Assembly: GCF_900199545.1 (NCBI RefSeq)
Contig: NZ_LT962670.1
Location: 36,099 to 100,098 of the forward strand
Length of the DNA: 64,000 bases
From: Raoultibacter massiliensis
Lineage (GTDB): Bacteria > Actinomycetota > Coriobacteriia > Coriobacteriales > Eggerthellaceae
Reading direction: 5' to 3'
The position numbers and the translations under genes are program-made. Under the pieces are notes generated by a model. The model made no database searches, was not told the origin of the DNA, and saw only the letters and a program-made list of their open reading frames with translations. Shown piece by piece: positions 35,555-43,760 of the stretch (position 1 is its first letter; every line of letters begins with the position of its first letter).

Positions 35555-36694
35555 TTATTCCGCCTTCTCCTTTTTAAATGAAGTCATGCTTTCGAACAAA
35601 CGTTCTAATTCTTCTTCATCTTTGAATTCAATCTCGATCTTGTTCTTCCCTTGCACGGTTTTGACTCGCACATTCGTGTTAAACGATTCGCGTAAAGCCC
35701 GCGCTACCGTTTTAAACATCTTCGGCGTAGGAACGCGGACGGTCGCTTCCCCTTTTTCTTGCTTTCCAGAAAACAAGCGTGCAAGAGTTTCTGCTTCGCG
35801 AACGGATATCTTCTCCTGAACCATCTTATCGGTCAGTTTTTGCCTACCTTCTTTCGAAGGAATGGAAAGAATGGCTCTCGCATGGCCAGCCGAGATCTTC
35901 TCCTCGAATAAAAGCTGCTGGGCATCTTCAGGGAGTTCGAGGAGCCTAAGGGAATTGGCTATCGTGGAACGCCCTTTCGATACCGCTTGAGCCACTTCCG
36001 ATTGCGTCATGTTCTGACGTTCCATCAAACGCCTGTATCCGTACGCTTCCTCGATAGGATTCAGATCCGAGCGTTGTATATTTTCAATTAGAGCAAGCTC
36101 AAGTGCTTTATCATCATCTGCTTCTTTGATGCGAATCGGAACCGTCTTCAAGCCAAGAGATTTGCATGCCTGCCAGCGACGCTCCCCTGCTATGATCTGG
36201 TATCTCCCTTTCGCGATAGAACGAACAAGGATCGGCTGAAGCAACCCATCCCTCTCAATCGAGGTTGCAAGCTCTTCTATTTCCTCTTGTTTGAAATAGG
36301 TTCGCGGCTGATCGGGGTTGGGCTCGATGGAATTCAGATCAACCTCGTCGATCTTCTTTTCCTTTACTTCGCGTTCAACGACACCCTTAATCGTAATATG
36401 GTCTTCCTCTTCGATATAAGGTTGATGCTTTTCGTTACCAGATTCGTTCTCGTTTTTTGAGACGACAGGGTTCTCTTGAGAAATTGCTTCACTGTATTGC
36501 GATTTCTTCTCAGAAATGGATTGTTTTGCCGGAGTCGGCTTTTGCGACGGTTTTGGCGAGGGGACATCCTCGTCTGCTTTCACCATAGTGCGCTGAACCG
36601 GTGCTATGGTCTCAGCCGGTAAAGCTTCTTCCATGCTACCGCTCAAGAGAGAATTCAAACCGCGGCCGAGGCCGCTTTTATTTTGTTTAGCCAC
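35555..36694 (-). CDS. parB: Chromosome partitioning protein ParB
   Basis: A 379-residue ParB/Spo0J CTPase clamp that loads at parS and spreads, organising the origin. The N-terminus SGLGRGLNSLLSG is the ParA-contact motif. An unusually long, charged linker (about residues 20-125) precedes NSIEPNPDQPRTYF, GERRWQACK (CTP-binding box), a helix-turn-helix (MTQSEVAQAVSKGRSTIANS) that reads parS, and a C-terminal dimer domain. The start is GTG, overlapping the parA stop by 8 bp, so the two are coupled. Ten candidate target sites (eight perfect) are in this window. Confidence 0.95.
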   Translation of the reverse strand: MAKQNKSGLGRGLNSLLSGSMEEALPAETIAPVQRTMVKADEDVPSPKPSQKPTPAKQSISEKKSQYSEAISQENPVVSKNENESGNEKHQPYIEEEDHITIKGVVEREVKEKKIDEVDLNSIEPNPDQPRTYFKQEEIEELATSIERDGLLQPILVRSIAKGRYQIIAGERRWQACKSLGLKTVPIRIKEADDDKALELALIENIQRSDLNPIEEAYGYRRLMERQNMTQSEVAQAVSKGRSTIANSLRLLELPEDAQQLLFEEKISAGHARAILSIPSKEGRQKLTDKMVQEKISVREAETLARLFSGKQEKGEATVRVPTPKMFKTVARALRESFNTNVRVKTVQGKNKIEIEFKDEEELERLFESMTSFKKEKAE

Positions 36695-37676
36695 GGATTA
36701 TCACTTCCTTAGCAAGATCGATGTAAGACTGTGCGCCTTTGCCAGTAGGATCGTATTGGGTAATAGGCAATCCGTAACTCGGAGCTTCGGAAAGCTTTAC
36801 TGTACGGGGAATCAATGTATCAAACACTGTCTTCCCAAAATATGATCTTACTTCGTCGACTACTTGTCGGGAGAGAGTTGTTCTTCCATCGTACATAGTG
36901 AGCAAGACACCATAGATATCCAAGCTTGGGTTTAGCAGGCTTTTGACACGTTTCATCGAATCAAGTAGTTTTGTCACACCTTCGAGTGCATAAAACTCGC
37001 ATTGTATGGGAATCAGAAGCTTATCCGCTGCTACCAATGCATTCACGGTAAGGAGTCCAAGAGAAGGAGGACAATCGACGAAGATAAAATCGTACTTTCC
37101 CCTCAGTGAGCCGACGGCGTCCTTCAAGCGGTTTTCGCGCGCCATCTCTGAAACCAATTCGACTTCCGCTCCTGCAAGGTTGATAGTGGCCGGAATAACA
37201 TCGAGGCCTTCGCAAACATCAGGGATTATTACATCTTCAACTGGCGTTTGGTTCAGAAGAACATCATAGACGCAGTGCTCTACCTGACTTTTCTCTATAC
37301 CAAGACCACTTGATGAATTTCCCTGGGGGTCTAAATCAATAAGAAGAACCTGTTTTCCCATCTCGCCAAGCGCTGCCGATAAATTAATTGCCGTTGTCGA
37401 CTTACCTACCCCACCTTTTTGATTGATGATGGCAAGTACCTTTGTTTGACCGATCACGTGTTTCACAGGATCTTTCTCTTTATAGGTCTTAAGGCGTTTA
37501 GGAGGTACTTCTTCGATTGTTTCACGTGAAACATCACGCTCCACCACTTCAACGTCCTCAATATCAATTTCTTGAACCTCATTATTGGAAGGAACTTCGG
37601 AAGAATCCTGAGTTTCATCCGGCGTGATAGTCTCTGATATCTTTTTTTCTCGTTTCAGACCATCAAACAAGCCCAC
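36687..37676 (-). CDS. parA: Chromosome partitioning ATPase ParA (Soj)
   Basis: A ParA/Soj ATPase of about 329 residues that drives origin segregation. The deviant Walker A is INQKGGVGKSTTAINLS, followed by LLIDLDPQGNSSSGLG and FIFVDCPPSLGLLTVNAL. About 78 residues of acidic, probably disordered sequence precede the ATPase domain, much more than in most Soj proteins. This extension contains a parS site read as DVSRET. GTG at 37676 with AAAGGGGG upstream is preferred; an ATG at 37691 has no ribosome site. TATACT a little further upstream may be the -10 box. parB follows with an 8-bp overlap. Confidence 0.95.
   Translation of the reverse strand: MGLFDGLKREKKISETITPDETQDSSEVPSNNEVQEIDIEDVEVVERDVSRETIEEVPPKRLKTYKEKDPVKHVIGQTKVLAIINQKGGVGKSTTAINLSAALGEMGKQVLLIDLDPQGNSSSGLGIEKSQVEHCVYDVLLNQTPVEDVIIPDVCEGLDVIPATINLAGAEVELVSEMARENRLKDAVGSLRGKYDFIFVDCPPSLGLLTVNALVAADKLLIPIQCEFYALEGVTKLLDSMKRVKSLLNPSLDIYGVLLTMYDGRTTLSRQVVDEVRSYFGKTVFDTLIPRTVKLSEAPSYGLPITQYDPTGKGAQSYIDLAKEVIIRG
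37518..37533. promoter_or_regulatory. parS site (perfect) inside parA
   Basis: TGTTTCACGTGAAACA lies within the N-terminal extension of parA and is translated as part of DVSRET. ParB bound here could also affect parAB transcription. Confidence 0.92.
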
Positions 37677-37755
37677 TGTGCCCCCTTTCATGGATAATCT
37701 GCATCAGTATAGCGCAATTATTCAATCATAGTGCAGATATGGGAGTGTTTAACAT

Positions 37756-37771
37756 TGTTTCACGTGAAACA
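37756..37771. promoter_or_regulatory. parS site (perfect) upstream of parA
   Basis: The 16-mer is embedded in a 22-bp perfect palindrome (37753-37774, CATTG...CAATG). It lies 80 bp upstream of the parA start. Confidence 0.93.
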
Positions 37772-37796
37772 ATGCTCCGTTGTATCGCTCAACGTA

Positions 37797-37812
37797 TGTT
37801 TCACGTGAAACA
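37797..37812. promoter_or_regulatory. parS site (perfect) upstream of parA, 30-bp palindrome
   Basis: The core extends to a 30-bp perfect palindrome (37790-37819, arms beginning CAACGTA). It is centred 41 bp from the previous site. Confidence 0.93.
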
Positions 37813-37967
37813 TACGTTGGATTTATCTCGCAAGTACATGTGCCCCAACGTTGATTATTGTAAGAAATTCATCTCGGTCAGCCCCCATTGAGATGACTTC
37901 AAAACGTATCCCCATCTAATACCTGGCAAGATCGACTTGTTATGATTGCCATAACGGAGGTGACCGG

Positions 37968-38369
37968 ATGGGCTTGCCAAGAAAGAATAATTTAGTTCCT
38001 CTAGCTTATCAACTTAAGCGGAATGCAACTAAAGAGGAGAGGAAACTCTGGTATAGGTTTCTCTGTACCTACCCCATCCCCTTTAGGCAACAAAAGATTA
38101 TTGGAATCTATATTGTTGATTTCTTCTGCAATAAAGTAAGGCTCAGCATTGAACTTGATGGTTCGCAGCATTTCGAAAAAGAAGGCATGGTAAAGGACTC
38201 GTACAGAACACGATATTTGGAATTACTTGAAATTAAAGAGTTACGCTTTTCCAACTACGATATATGGAACAATTTCGAAGACGTTTGCGAAACAATACAT
38301 AATGAAGTAACAACGAGGCGAAACGATATCATTACAGTACCTCTCGCTCGATTAACTAATAAAAAATAG
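37968..38369 (+). CDS. DUF559 domain protein (Vsr-like endonuclease fold)
   Basis: A 133-residue protein matching the DUF559 family, thought to share the PD-(D/E)XK fold with Vsr mismatch endonucleases. Visible are LRRxxT-type LKRNATKEERKLWYRFLC, FRQQKIIGIYIVDFFC, and IELDGSQHFE, where Asp, Glu and Asp would bind metal. CGGAGGTGACC gives a strong ribosome site. It is on the plus strand, unlike all surrounding genes, and is much richer in A/T than its flanks. parS sites bracket it on both sides (37797 and 38375). This suggests a gene inserted into the parA-rsmG interval. Function unknown. Confidence 0.85.
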   Translation: MGLPRKNNLVPLAYQLKRNATKEERKLWYRFLCTYPIPFRQQKIIGIYIVDFFCNKVRLSIELDGSQHFEKEGMVKDSYRTRYLELLEIKELRFSNYDIWNNFEDVCETIHNEVTTRRNDIITVPLARLTNKK

Positions 38370-38374
38370 CAGGA

Positions 38375-38390
38375 TGTTTCACGTGAAACA
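38375..38390. promoter_or_regulatory. parS site (perfect), 28-bp palindrome after the DUF559 gene
   Basis: The core is extended to GCAGGA...TCCTGC (38369-38396). Lying 6 bp after the DUF559 stop, the palindrome might also act as its transcription end. Confidence 0.92.
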
Positions 38391-38419
38391 TCCTGCCCAG
38401 CGAGCCATCATACTTGAAA

Positions 38420-38435
38420 TGTTTCACGTGAAACA
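38420..38435. promoter_or_regulatory. parS site (perfect) after rsmG
   Basis: The core is extended to TTGAAA...TTTCAA (38414-38441) and touches the last codon of rsmG. It is 45 bp from the previous site. Confidence 0.92.
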
Positions 38436-38437
38436 TT

Positions 38438-39145
38438 TCAAAGCGGTTTCTTCTGAGCCATTCCTGTTCTACGCGGCAATTTCAAAGTAGGATAGCCAAC
38501 TTTCTCAAACACCACAATCCTTCGCGTTGTTACGCCATCACTCAACATGAAACTCCTGTCGCTGACCAGACGCATAGCTAACGTTTCCTTCAAAGCAACC
38601 GCATGTTCTAATTCGCTATCCTCTATATTTGCTTTATAACAAATCAGTCTTCCTTTTTGTTCCAGCAAGGGGCTCGCAAGCTCCATAAGCGATGACAGGG
38701 AACTTAAAGCACGTGCAGTAAGCACGGCGAATCGCCCTTTCTTTTCAAGAGCGAGTTCTTCAATTCTACCCCCATAGCATGTTATGCGATCTTGAACCCC
38801 TAATTCCCTGACCACCTCTTCTAACGCAGTTACCTTCTTTTTCACCGAATCAACCAGCAGAGTATCGCGCCCGGATACAAGGGCTAAAGGAACCCCAGGA
38901 AAACCTCCTCCAGTTCCAAGGTCAGCATACAAACCCGCAGGAGCCTCCTTTAATTCCTGAAATCCTGCAAGAGAATCCTCTAAATGGAGAACCCTGCCCG
39001 ATTTCAAAGTTTCAATTCGAGTAAGATTGATTTTTTTATTTACCTCGATGATTTTCAACAGGTAAGACTCGAGTAATTGCACGGTTTCAACATCTAGACC
39101 GAAGGTACCGGCTATATCCTCAACCCAAGTATCTTTTTCTTCCAT
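38438..39145 (-). CDS. rsmG: 16S rRNA (guanine527-N7) methyltransferase RsmG
   Basis: A 235-residue SAM-dependent methyltransferase (formerly GidB) that modifies G527 of 16S rRNA. Signatures are INLTRIETLKSGRVLHLEDS, YADLGTGGGFPGVPLALV (SAM loop), LLVDSVKKKVTALEEVV and TARALSSLSSLMELASPLL. ATG at 39145 with GGGAG six bases upstream is preferred over a GTG four codons earlier. Loss of function of this enzyme is known to give low-level streptomycin resistance. It is the last gene of the rpmH-rnpA-yidD-yidC-jag run. Confidence 0.95.
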   Translation of the reverse strand: MEEKDTWVEDIAGTFGLDVETVQLLESYLLKIIEVNKKINLTRIETLKSGRVLHLEDSLAGFQELKEAPAGLYADLGTGGGFPGVPLALVSGRDTLLVDSVKKKVTALEEVVRELGVQDRITCYGGRIEELALEKKGRFAVLTARALSSLSSLMELASPLLEQKGRLICYKANIEDSELEHAVALKETLAMRLVSDRSFMLSDGVTTRRIVVFEKVGYPTLKLPRRTGMAQKKPL

Positions 39146-39216
39146 TAAAACTCCCACTATCTGCCATTCACAGCGTTTTTAAAAATAGTTCCATATTTCA
39201 CGGCAAAAGAAAAGGA

Positions 39217-39232
39217 TGTTTCACGTGAAACA
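39217..39232. promoter_or_regulatory. parS site (perfect) between rsmG and jag, 32-bp palindrome
   Basis: The core is extended to GAAAAGGA...TCCTTTTC (39209-39240), the longest of the parS palindromes here. Confidence 0.93.
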
Positions 39233-39260
39233 TCCTTTTCCATTCAATGTCGATTTGAAG

Positions 39261-39842
39261 CTACTGAGGTATCACCACAACATGTCGCGCGCTGCCTTCA
39301 CCTTCGGAAGCGGTTTCAACCCGATCGTCATCGCGCAGAGTGATATGGACGATTCGACGCTCATAAGGTGTCATCGGACGAAGTTTTATACTGCGGTTCT
39401 GACCAGCCGCGCGATTCGCCGCCGAACGGGCAATCGATTCCAACTTCTGCCGTTGACGACTCTTGTATCCCTCTACATCAACAACAACGGGGTATCTGAA
39501 TCCCATTTTCCTAACGGTAACAGCAGAAACAAGGAACTGCAGGGAATCCAGGGTCTTTCCGTGACGTCCGATCAGCACGGCAAGATCATCGCCGGTTATA
39601 TCAAGGATAAGCTCTCCTTCATCACCTTCGTATTCGTCGATCGTCACTTCGCCAACATTGAAATACTTCAGGATATCTTGGAGAATGGAAATGGCTGTAT
39701 CAGCCACCTCATCGAGCTCCTCATCGCTCAACTCGGGGACTCCGCTTTCCTCGGAAGAATTTCCCTCGTCTTCCGAAACCTCTTCCTCGGTTTCCACGGC
39801 ATGTTCTTCGAATTCAAGTTCGCTGTTGGTTTCTTCCGCCAT
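39261..39842 (-). CDS. jag: KH-R3H RNA-binding protein (Jag/KhpB)
   Basis: A 193-residue RNA-binding protein. Residues 1-45 are very acidic. The KH domain has the GxxG loop in LIGRHGKTLDSLQFLVSAV, followed by an R3H domain (PYERRIVHITLRDDDRVETA, then GSARHVVVIP). Jag/KhpB proteins bind RNA and influence cell elongation and division, and the gene is usually next to yidC as here (71 bp). The usual Jag_N domain is replaced by the short acidic tail, as in other actinobacteria. Confidence 0.93.
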   Translation of the reverse strand: MAEETNSELEFEEHAVETEEEVSEDEGNSSEESGVPELSDEELDEVADTAISILQDILKYFNVGEVTIDEYEGDEGELILDITGDDLAVLIGRHGKTLDSLQFLVSAVTVRKMGFRYPVVVDVEGYKSRQRQKLESIARSAANRAAGQNRSIKLRPMTPYERRIVHITLRDDDRVETASEGEGSARHVVVIPQ

Positions 39843-39913
39843 ATCTATGCTCCTTAGTCAATTCAAGCACGGTTATATAGCCAACATCCTTACATGGATG
39901 CGGTTCTCGGAAT

Positions 39914-40699
39914 TTACTTGCCTTTTTTAGTGGGGCGCGGTTTTTTCACCTTACGGGTAACGTCGACCTCGATCGGCTTGACCTCGATGCTCTCCTCGGC
40001 TTCCGCATCGCGGCGGCGCATAATCGCCATTGAAATCTGCTGCTGCCCGACGCCGATAAGCGAAGAAGTGCCCCAGAAGAGAAGAACGCCTGCAGGAGAA
40101 TTCCAGCTGATCCAAAGCATGAATATGCTCATAACGCCACTCATGATGAGCATCTGCTTCTTTTGAGCGCCGTCGTTATTGCGTTGCTGAAGAACCATGG
40201 GAAGGAATGTTGCCCCCGCGAAAATGACCATCAGGATTACGTAGGGGATAAACGCGCCTATTCCTTCCGCAAACGCCTGCGAGGGAGTGGTGATGAGGCT
40301 GGGCACCAAATTGTAGAATTCATAAGTGGAGCCATGGGTACGAGTACCCATCTCCTGAAGTACCTGGAACAACGCAATGAAGATAGGCATTTGCAGCAAC
40401 ATGGGCAAACAGCCGGCGAGGGGATTGAATTTCGCTTCAGCGTAAAGCTTCTGCATTTCCTCTTGCTGCCTTACCGGATCGTCGGCAAATTTGGTCTGTA
40501 TCTCTTTCATGAGAGGTTGGACCTTTTGCATCTGGAACGACGATTTCGTTTGCTTATGCATCAAAGGGGAGATGAGAATACGGAATATGACCGTAACGAT
40601 GATGATGGCCATACCCCAGTCACCGCCGTTAGCGCCGCCAAGCAAATTGTAGAAGAACTCGATAATCCAGAAAATTAAATCTTTAAATGCATCCCACAT
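39914..40699 (-). CDS. yidC: Membrane protein insertase YidC/Oxa1
   Basis: A 261-residue insertase with five predicted membrane helices: IIIVTVIFRILISPLMHKQT (with the conserved Arg), a cytoplasmic helical hairpin, CLPMLLQMPIFIALFQVL, IPYVILMVIFAGATFLPMVL, and SPAGVLLFWGTSSLIGVGQQ. The C-terminus is basic (KVKKPRPTKKGK), as in forms that contact ribosomes. There is no lipobox, unlike SpoIIIJ of Bacillus. It belongs to the conserved rpmH-rnpA-yidD-yidC-jag order. Confidence 0.95.
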   Translation of the reverse strand: MWDAFKDLIFWIIEFFYNLLGGANGGDWGMAIIIVTVIFRILISPLMHKQTKSSFQMQKVQPLMKEIQTKFADDPVRQQEEMQKLYAEAKFNPLAGCLPMLLQMPIFIALFQVLQEMGTRTHGSTYEFYNLVPSLITTPSQAFAEGIGAFIPYVILMVIFAGATFLPMVLQQRNNDGAQKKQMLIMSGVMSIFMLWISWNSPAGVLLFWGTSSLIGVGQQQISMAIMRRRDAEAEESIEVKPIEVDVTRKVKKPRPTKKGK

Positions 40700-40748
40700 A
40701 CTCAGCTTTCCTTCCTATATACCAAAGAAACCCCAGATCATAAAGTGT

Positions 40749-40991
40749 TTACGGTACTGGATCGTAACCGTGGGGGCCTCCCGGACGACAGCGTAATATC
40801 CTCTTGGCGGTAAGTTTGAATCCTTTGAAGAAACCGTAACGGCGAAACGCGATTATTCCGTACTGAGAACAAGTAGGCTCGAAACGGCAACACGAAGGGA
40901 ACAAGGGGGAAATTGCAGCTTGATAGAACGTAATGAGGAAAACCGCGGCTGAGCACGGTATCTTCTTTATAAAACGTACTATCTTATCCAT
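40749..40991 (-). CDS. yidD: Membrane protein insertion efficiency factor YidD
   Basis: An 80-residue protein with [20 protein letters not shown], the conserved YidD motif, then [19 protein letters not shown] and [14 protein letters not shown]. It is amphipathic, associates with the inner membrane and helps YidC. It starts 9 bp after rnpA ends. Confidence 0.95.
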   Translation of the reverse strand: MDKIVRFIKKIPCSAAVFLITFYQAAISPLFPSCCRFEPTCSQYGIIAFRRYGFFKGFKLTAKRILRCRPGGPHGYDPVP

Positions 40992-41000
40992 CTCACAACC

Positions 41001-41342
41001 TTATTGAGAGGTTCGTAAGCCGATGTCGACAAGCGCCTTTTCACACGCATCGAGAACTTTACTATAAATAGCTTCAGTCGTACGTCGGCGAGCGAGAAAT
41101 ATCACATCGTAGCGATCCCACGGTCCCCCGAGATCCCGGCAAAGCGCTCGCATTCGGCGCTTTGCTCTGTTCCTCCAAACTGCGTTACCGAGTTTTTTAC
41201 CCGCAACAAAAGCAACACGACCTGTTTGGCCGTGTTGCTTCTCATCCTGTAACACAATCAATGTAACAAAAGGAGTGTTCAAACGCTTCCCGTGCGTAAA
41301 GACATACGAAACTTCGGTGCTGGATTTAATTGTTTCCAACAC
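41001..41342 (-). CDS. rnpA: Ribonuclease P protein component
   Basis: A 113-residue basic protein that binds RNase P RNA for tRNA 5' maturation. The RNP loop RVAFVAGKKLGNAVWRNRAK with KRRMRALCRD is diagnostic. The start is GTG at 41342 (a TTG follows immediately), 12 bp after the rpmH stop. Confidence 0.94.
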   Translation of the reverse strand: MLETIKSSTEVSYVFTHGKRLNTPFVTLIVLQDEKQHGQTGRVAFVAGKKLGNAVWRNRAKRRMRALCRDLGGPWDRYDVIFLARRRTTEAIYSKVLDACEKALVDIGLRTSQ

Positions 41343-41354
41343 GAGTACCTATCT

Positions 41355-41489
41355 TTACGCGCAAATGCGCTTGCGTCCTTTTGCGCGGCGAGCAGACAAT
41401 ACGGCACGACCACCTTTTGTCGACATACGTGCACGGAAACCGTGGCACTTCGCACGCTTACGAGTGTTAGGCTGATAAGTGCGCTTCAT
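41355..41489 (-). CDS. rpmH: 50S ribosomal protein L34
   Basis: A 44-residue ribosomal protein, read directly as [20 protein letters not shown] and continuing [20 protein letters not shown] to a TAA. It is the standard L34 sequence and leads the rnpA-yidD-yidC-jag-rsmG run. A strong promoter lies 37-64 bp upstream. Confidence 0.97.
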   Translation of the reverse strand: MKRTYQPNTRKRAKCHGFRARMSTKGGRAVLSARRAKGRKRICA

Positions 41490-42007
41490 TTCACAATCCC
41501 TTCATGGTTCAAGAGTAACTTCCAAAGTATATACCGAAGAGCACTAAAGTCAAGGTATTTACGCAGGTAATTCTGCATAGATTCTTATCTTGGCATAGTC
41601 GTCGAATCGTTGCGTAGCCCACGCTTCTTCATGTTGTAGTTGAAGGTGTCCTATCCTCAATATGTAGGTTCCAAAGCTCGAAGATCAGATTTCCCCAAAG
41701 GTTGGTTTTATTTTGATTCTTAAAATATATAAATGGTTTGAATAGTTGTAATAATAAGGGCAGTGGAAATGTTGATAACTGATATCTCCGCAGATCAATC
41801 TATGGGATAGAAGACTTTTTTCGTGTTGAGAATCAGCTCTCTCCCTCAACAGTTTTTATCGCTTTTATTATCATTCCCAATTCATCCCAAGGTTTTTAAC
41901 CAGGTTTGAGTCATAAATGCCTCGTTTGTTTCGGCCTTTAAGGAGACGCGCGGCAAAGAGACTCCCAAGACCCAAGCAATTCTCATGAGGTAGACAGAAC
42001 CAGGATG
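41490..42007. other. 518-bp intergenic region between rpmH and dnaA
   Basis: It holds the rpmH promoter at its left end. The rest is AT-rich without a credible ORF or a TTATCCACA-type box. A hairpin at about 41824-41850 (GTTGAG/CTCAAC arms followed by AGTTTTTATC on the plus strand) is present, but no gene is known to need it. No clear terminator for dnaA was seen. Confidence 0.6.
41526..41553 (-). promoter_or_regulatory. Promoter of rpmH-rnpA-yidD-yidC-jag-rsmG
   Basis: On the minus strand TTGACT (41553-41548), a 16-bp spacer and TATACT (41531-41526) form a near-consensus housekeeping promoter. The start point would be about 30 bp before the rpmH ATG. Confidence 0.8.
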
Positions 42008-43588
42008 TCAGATTTCGCGGATAAGCTGCTTGAGGGCTTCGAGTTCTTCTCTCAGCTCCCTGCTTTCCTTCATCTTCTCTTCAACGTTTGTTACTGAGTA
42101 CATGACTGTGCTGTGATCGCGGTTGAATTGCTTTCCTATATCGTTAAAAGGCAGATCGAGCAGTTGGCGGCAAAGATATATGCCTATCTGACGTGCATAG
42201 ATGATATTGCGCGTTCTTTTTTTACCGATGAGCTCGGCATGACTGATCTTGTAGAAGTTCTCGACTTCCTTCTGTATATCCGAGACTGTGAGCCGCTTCG
42301 ACGGACCGCCGGAGAAGTGGTTCTCAAGCAGATCCCTTACGTCGGCGAGGCTGATATCGGGCTGGTTGAAGAACGTCATCTGGTAGATAACTTTGGTCAC
42401 GGCGCTTTTCAGCTCCCTGATATTGGAACTGGAGCTTTCGGCGATGTAAAGCTGGATGTCTTCGGGGATGCTCAACTCGCGAATTCCCTCGTTGATCCTG
42501 TATTCTTCGACGAAACTCTTCACGATGCCGAGCTTCGTTTCGATTTCGGGGGGCTGGATGTCGAACGTACCGCCTGAATTGAAGCGACTTTTGTACCTCT
42601 CGTCGATATCGATGTTCTTCGGCGCCCTGTCTGCCGAGAGGACAACCTGCTTACCTTGGCTTGTGAGCTTGTTGAATATTTGAAAAACGATATCGAGCGT
42701 CTGCTTCTTGCCCTGTAAGTACTGGACGTCATCGATCAGCAGCACGTCGGCGTCCTCGTAGCGCGTTTTGAAGTTCTTATAGCTGGATTTTTCTTTATCG
42801 TGTGCCGCCGATGCTTCCATGTAATCGCTTAAGAGCTCAGCCGAATCCACGTAGATGGTTGAAAGGTGGGGCATGGTTTCGATGATGTAATTCTGGATGG
42901 CCCTGAGAAGATGGGTTTTGCCCAATCCGCTCTTCCCGTAAATAAACAGCGGATTAAGGTGCGCTTTCCCTGGCATTTCGGCAACCGCTACAGCCATGGA
43001 ATACGCCATACGATTCGAATCTCCGATGACGAAATTCTCAAACGTAAGACTTGACGTGGGTTTTCCCATCTCATCGACATCGGATGAGATTCCATGGGCG
43101 GCATATTCCTCAGCGCCGGCCGGGGAAGACGAAGGACCTCCGAGTCCGACTGATGCGGCTCCACCGGCTGCATGGGACGGGGAAGCGTAGGGTTGAGATG
43201 GGGAGTACGGGTTGGACTGCGCGGCGGGGGTAGCGCTGACCGGTTGAGTTGCAGCGGCCGGCATCTGCGTTTGGGGTTGGACAGGCGAGGATTGCACAGG
43301 AGCGGGCTGGACGTTTGCCTGCGCCGCCGTTACATCGACCTCGATGACGACCATATAAGGAATATGGTAAAGATCGCCGAGCGCTTGTTTGATAACTTCG
43401 ACGTAGTGTTTTTCAATCCACGTCTTGATGAAATCGTTGTCGGCCGTGAGCATGAGGAACCCCTCGCTCATCGCCTGGGGATGCAGCCGTGAGAAAAACG
43501 CGTTGATTTGAGTAGGGTCGATGTTGTTGTAACTTTTTACCTGGCTACATACATCTCCCCATGCTTTTTCGAGCATTTCGCTGTCCAT
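42008..43588 (-). CDS. dnaA: Chromosomal replication initiator DnaA
   Basis: A 526-residue initiator. Domain I is about residues 1-85; domain II (about 90-180) is a long Pro/Gln/Ala/Ser linker. The AAA+ core has Walker A FIYGKSGLGKTHLLRAI and Walker B VLLIDDVQYLQGKKQ; domain IV has the box-recognition signature GKQFNRDHSTVMYSV. This differs from the common DHTTVIHA at several positions, which may go with altered box preference. ATG at 43588 with AGGA eight bases upstream is preferred; an ATG three codons earlier is only 3 bp from it. Unlike the usual layout it is on the same strand as rpmH and opposite to dnaN. Confidence 0.96.
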   Translation of the reverse strand: MDSEMLEKAWGDVCSQVKSYNNIDPTQINAFFSRLHPQAMSEGFLMLTADNDFIKTWIEKHYVEVIKQALGDLYHIPYMVVIEVDVTAAQANVQPAPVQSSPVQPQTQMPAAATQPVSATPAAQSNPYSPSQPYASPSHAAGGAASVGLGGPSSSPAGAEEYAAHGISSDVDEMGKPTSSLTFENFVIGDSNRMAYSMAVAVAEMPGKAHLNPLFIYGKSGLGKTHLLRAIQNYIIETMPHLSTIYVDSAELLSDYMEASAAHDKEKSSYKNFKTRYEDADVLLIDDVQYLQGKKQTLDIVFQIFNKLTSQGKQVVLSADRAPKNIDIDERYKSRFNSGGTFDIQPPEIETKLGIVKSFVEEYRINEGIRELSIPEDIQLYIAESSSSNIRELKSAVTKVIYQMTFFNQPDISLADVRDLLENHFSGGPSKRLTVSDIQKEVENFYKISHAELIGKKRTRNIIYARQIGIYLCRQLLDLPFNDIGKQFNRDHSTVMYSVTNVEEKMKESRELREELEALKQLIREI

Positions 43589-43630
43589 GCCATACATCCT
43601 AATCGTTGTTCCGAAGCCGATCGAGCGATC

Positions 43631-43664
43631 CTGTTTGTTTGCAAATCAGGATGCAAACAAACAG
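43631..43664. repeat. 34-bp inverted repeat in the dnaA leader
   Basis: Perfect 13-bp arms (CTGTTTGTTTGCA and TGCAAACAAACAG) flank an 8-nt loop. It lies between the candidate -10 box and the ribosome site of dnaA. No T-run follows on the minus strand, so it is not a typical terminator; an operator or mRNA hairpin controlling dnaA is more likely. Confidence 0.8.
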
Positions 43665-43706
43665 CGAAGTACAGGAAACCACATCGGCGAACGAAAATAG
43701 ACGCCG

Positions 43707-43712
43707 ATTATA
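43707..43712 (-). promoter_or_regulatory. Candidate dnaA -10 box
   Basis: A perfect TATAAT on the minus strand lies about 120 bp before the dnaA ATG, between dnaA and the preceding gene. The -35 region is poor, so an activator or another promoter may be involved. Confidence 0.5.
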
Positions 43713-43760
43713 CGCTCTCGCTGTGATTGTAGTAAAAATACGCAGGGTCGGCAAAAGAAG

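Noticed and set aside
41275..41570. Plus-strand open frames opposite rpmH/rnpA
   Set aside because: They are antisense to well-supported L34 and RnpA genes and cross the rpmH promoter.
41680..41900. AT-rich stretch right of rpmH as the main oriC
   Set aside because: No DnaA-box-like sites were found there, and the strand switch lies at 44.5-45.4 kb.
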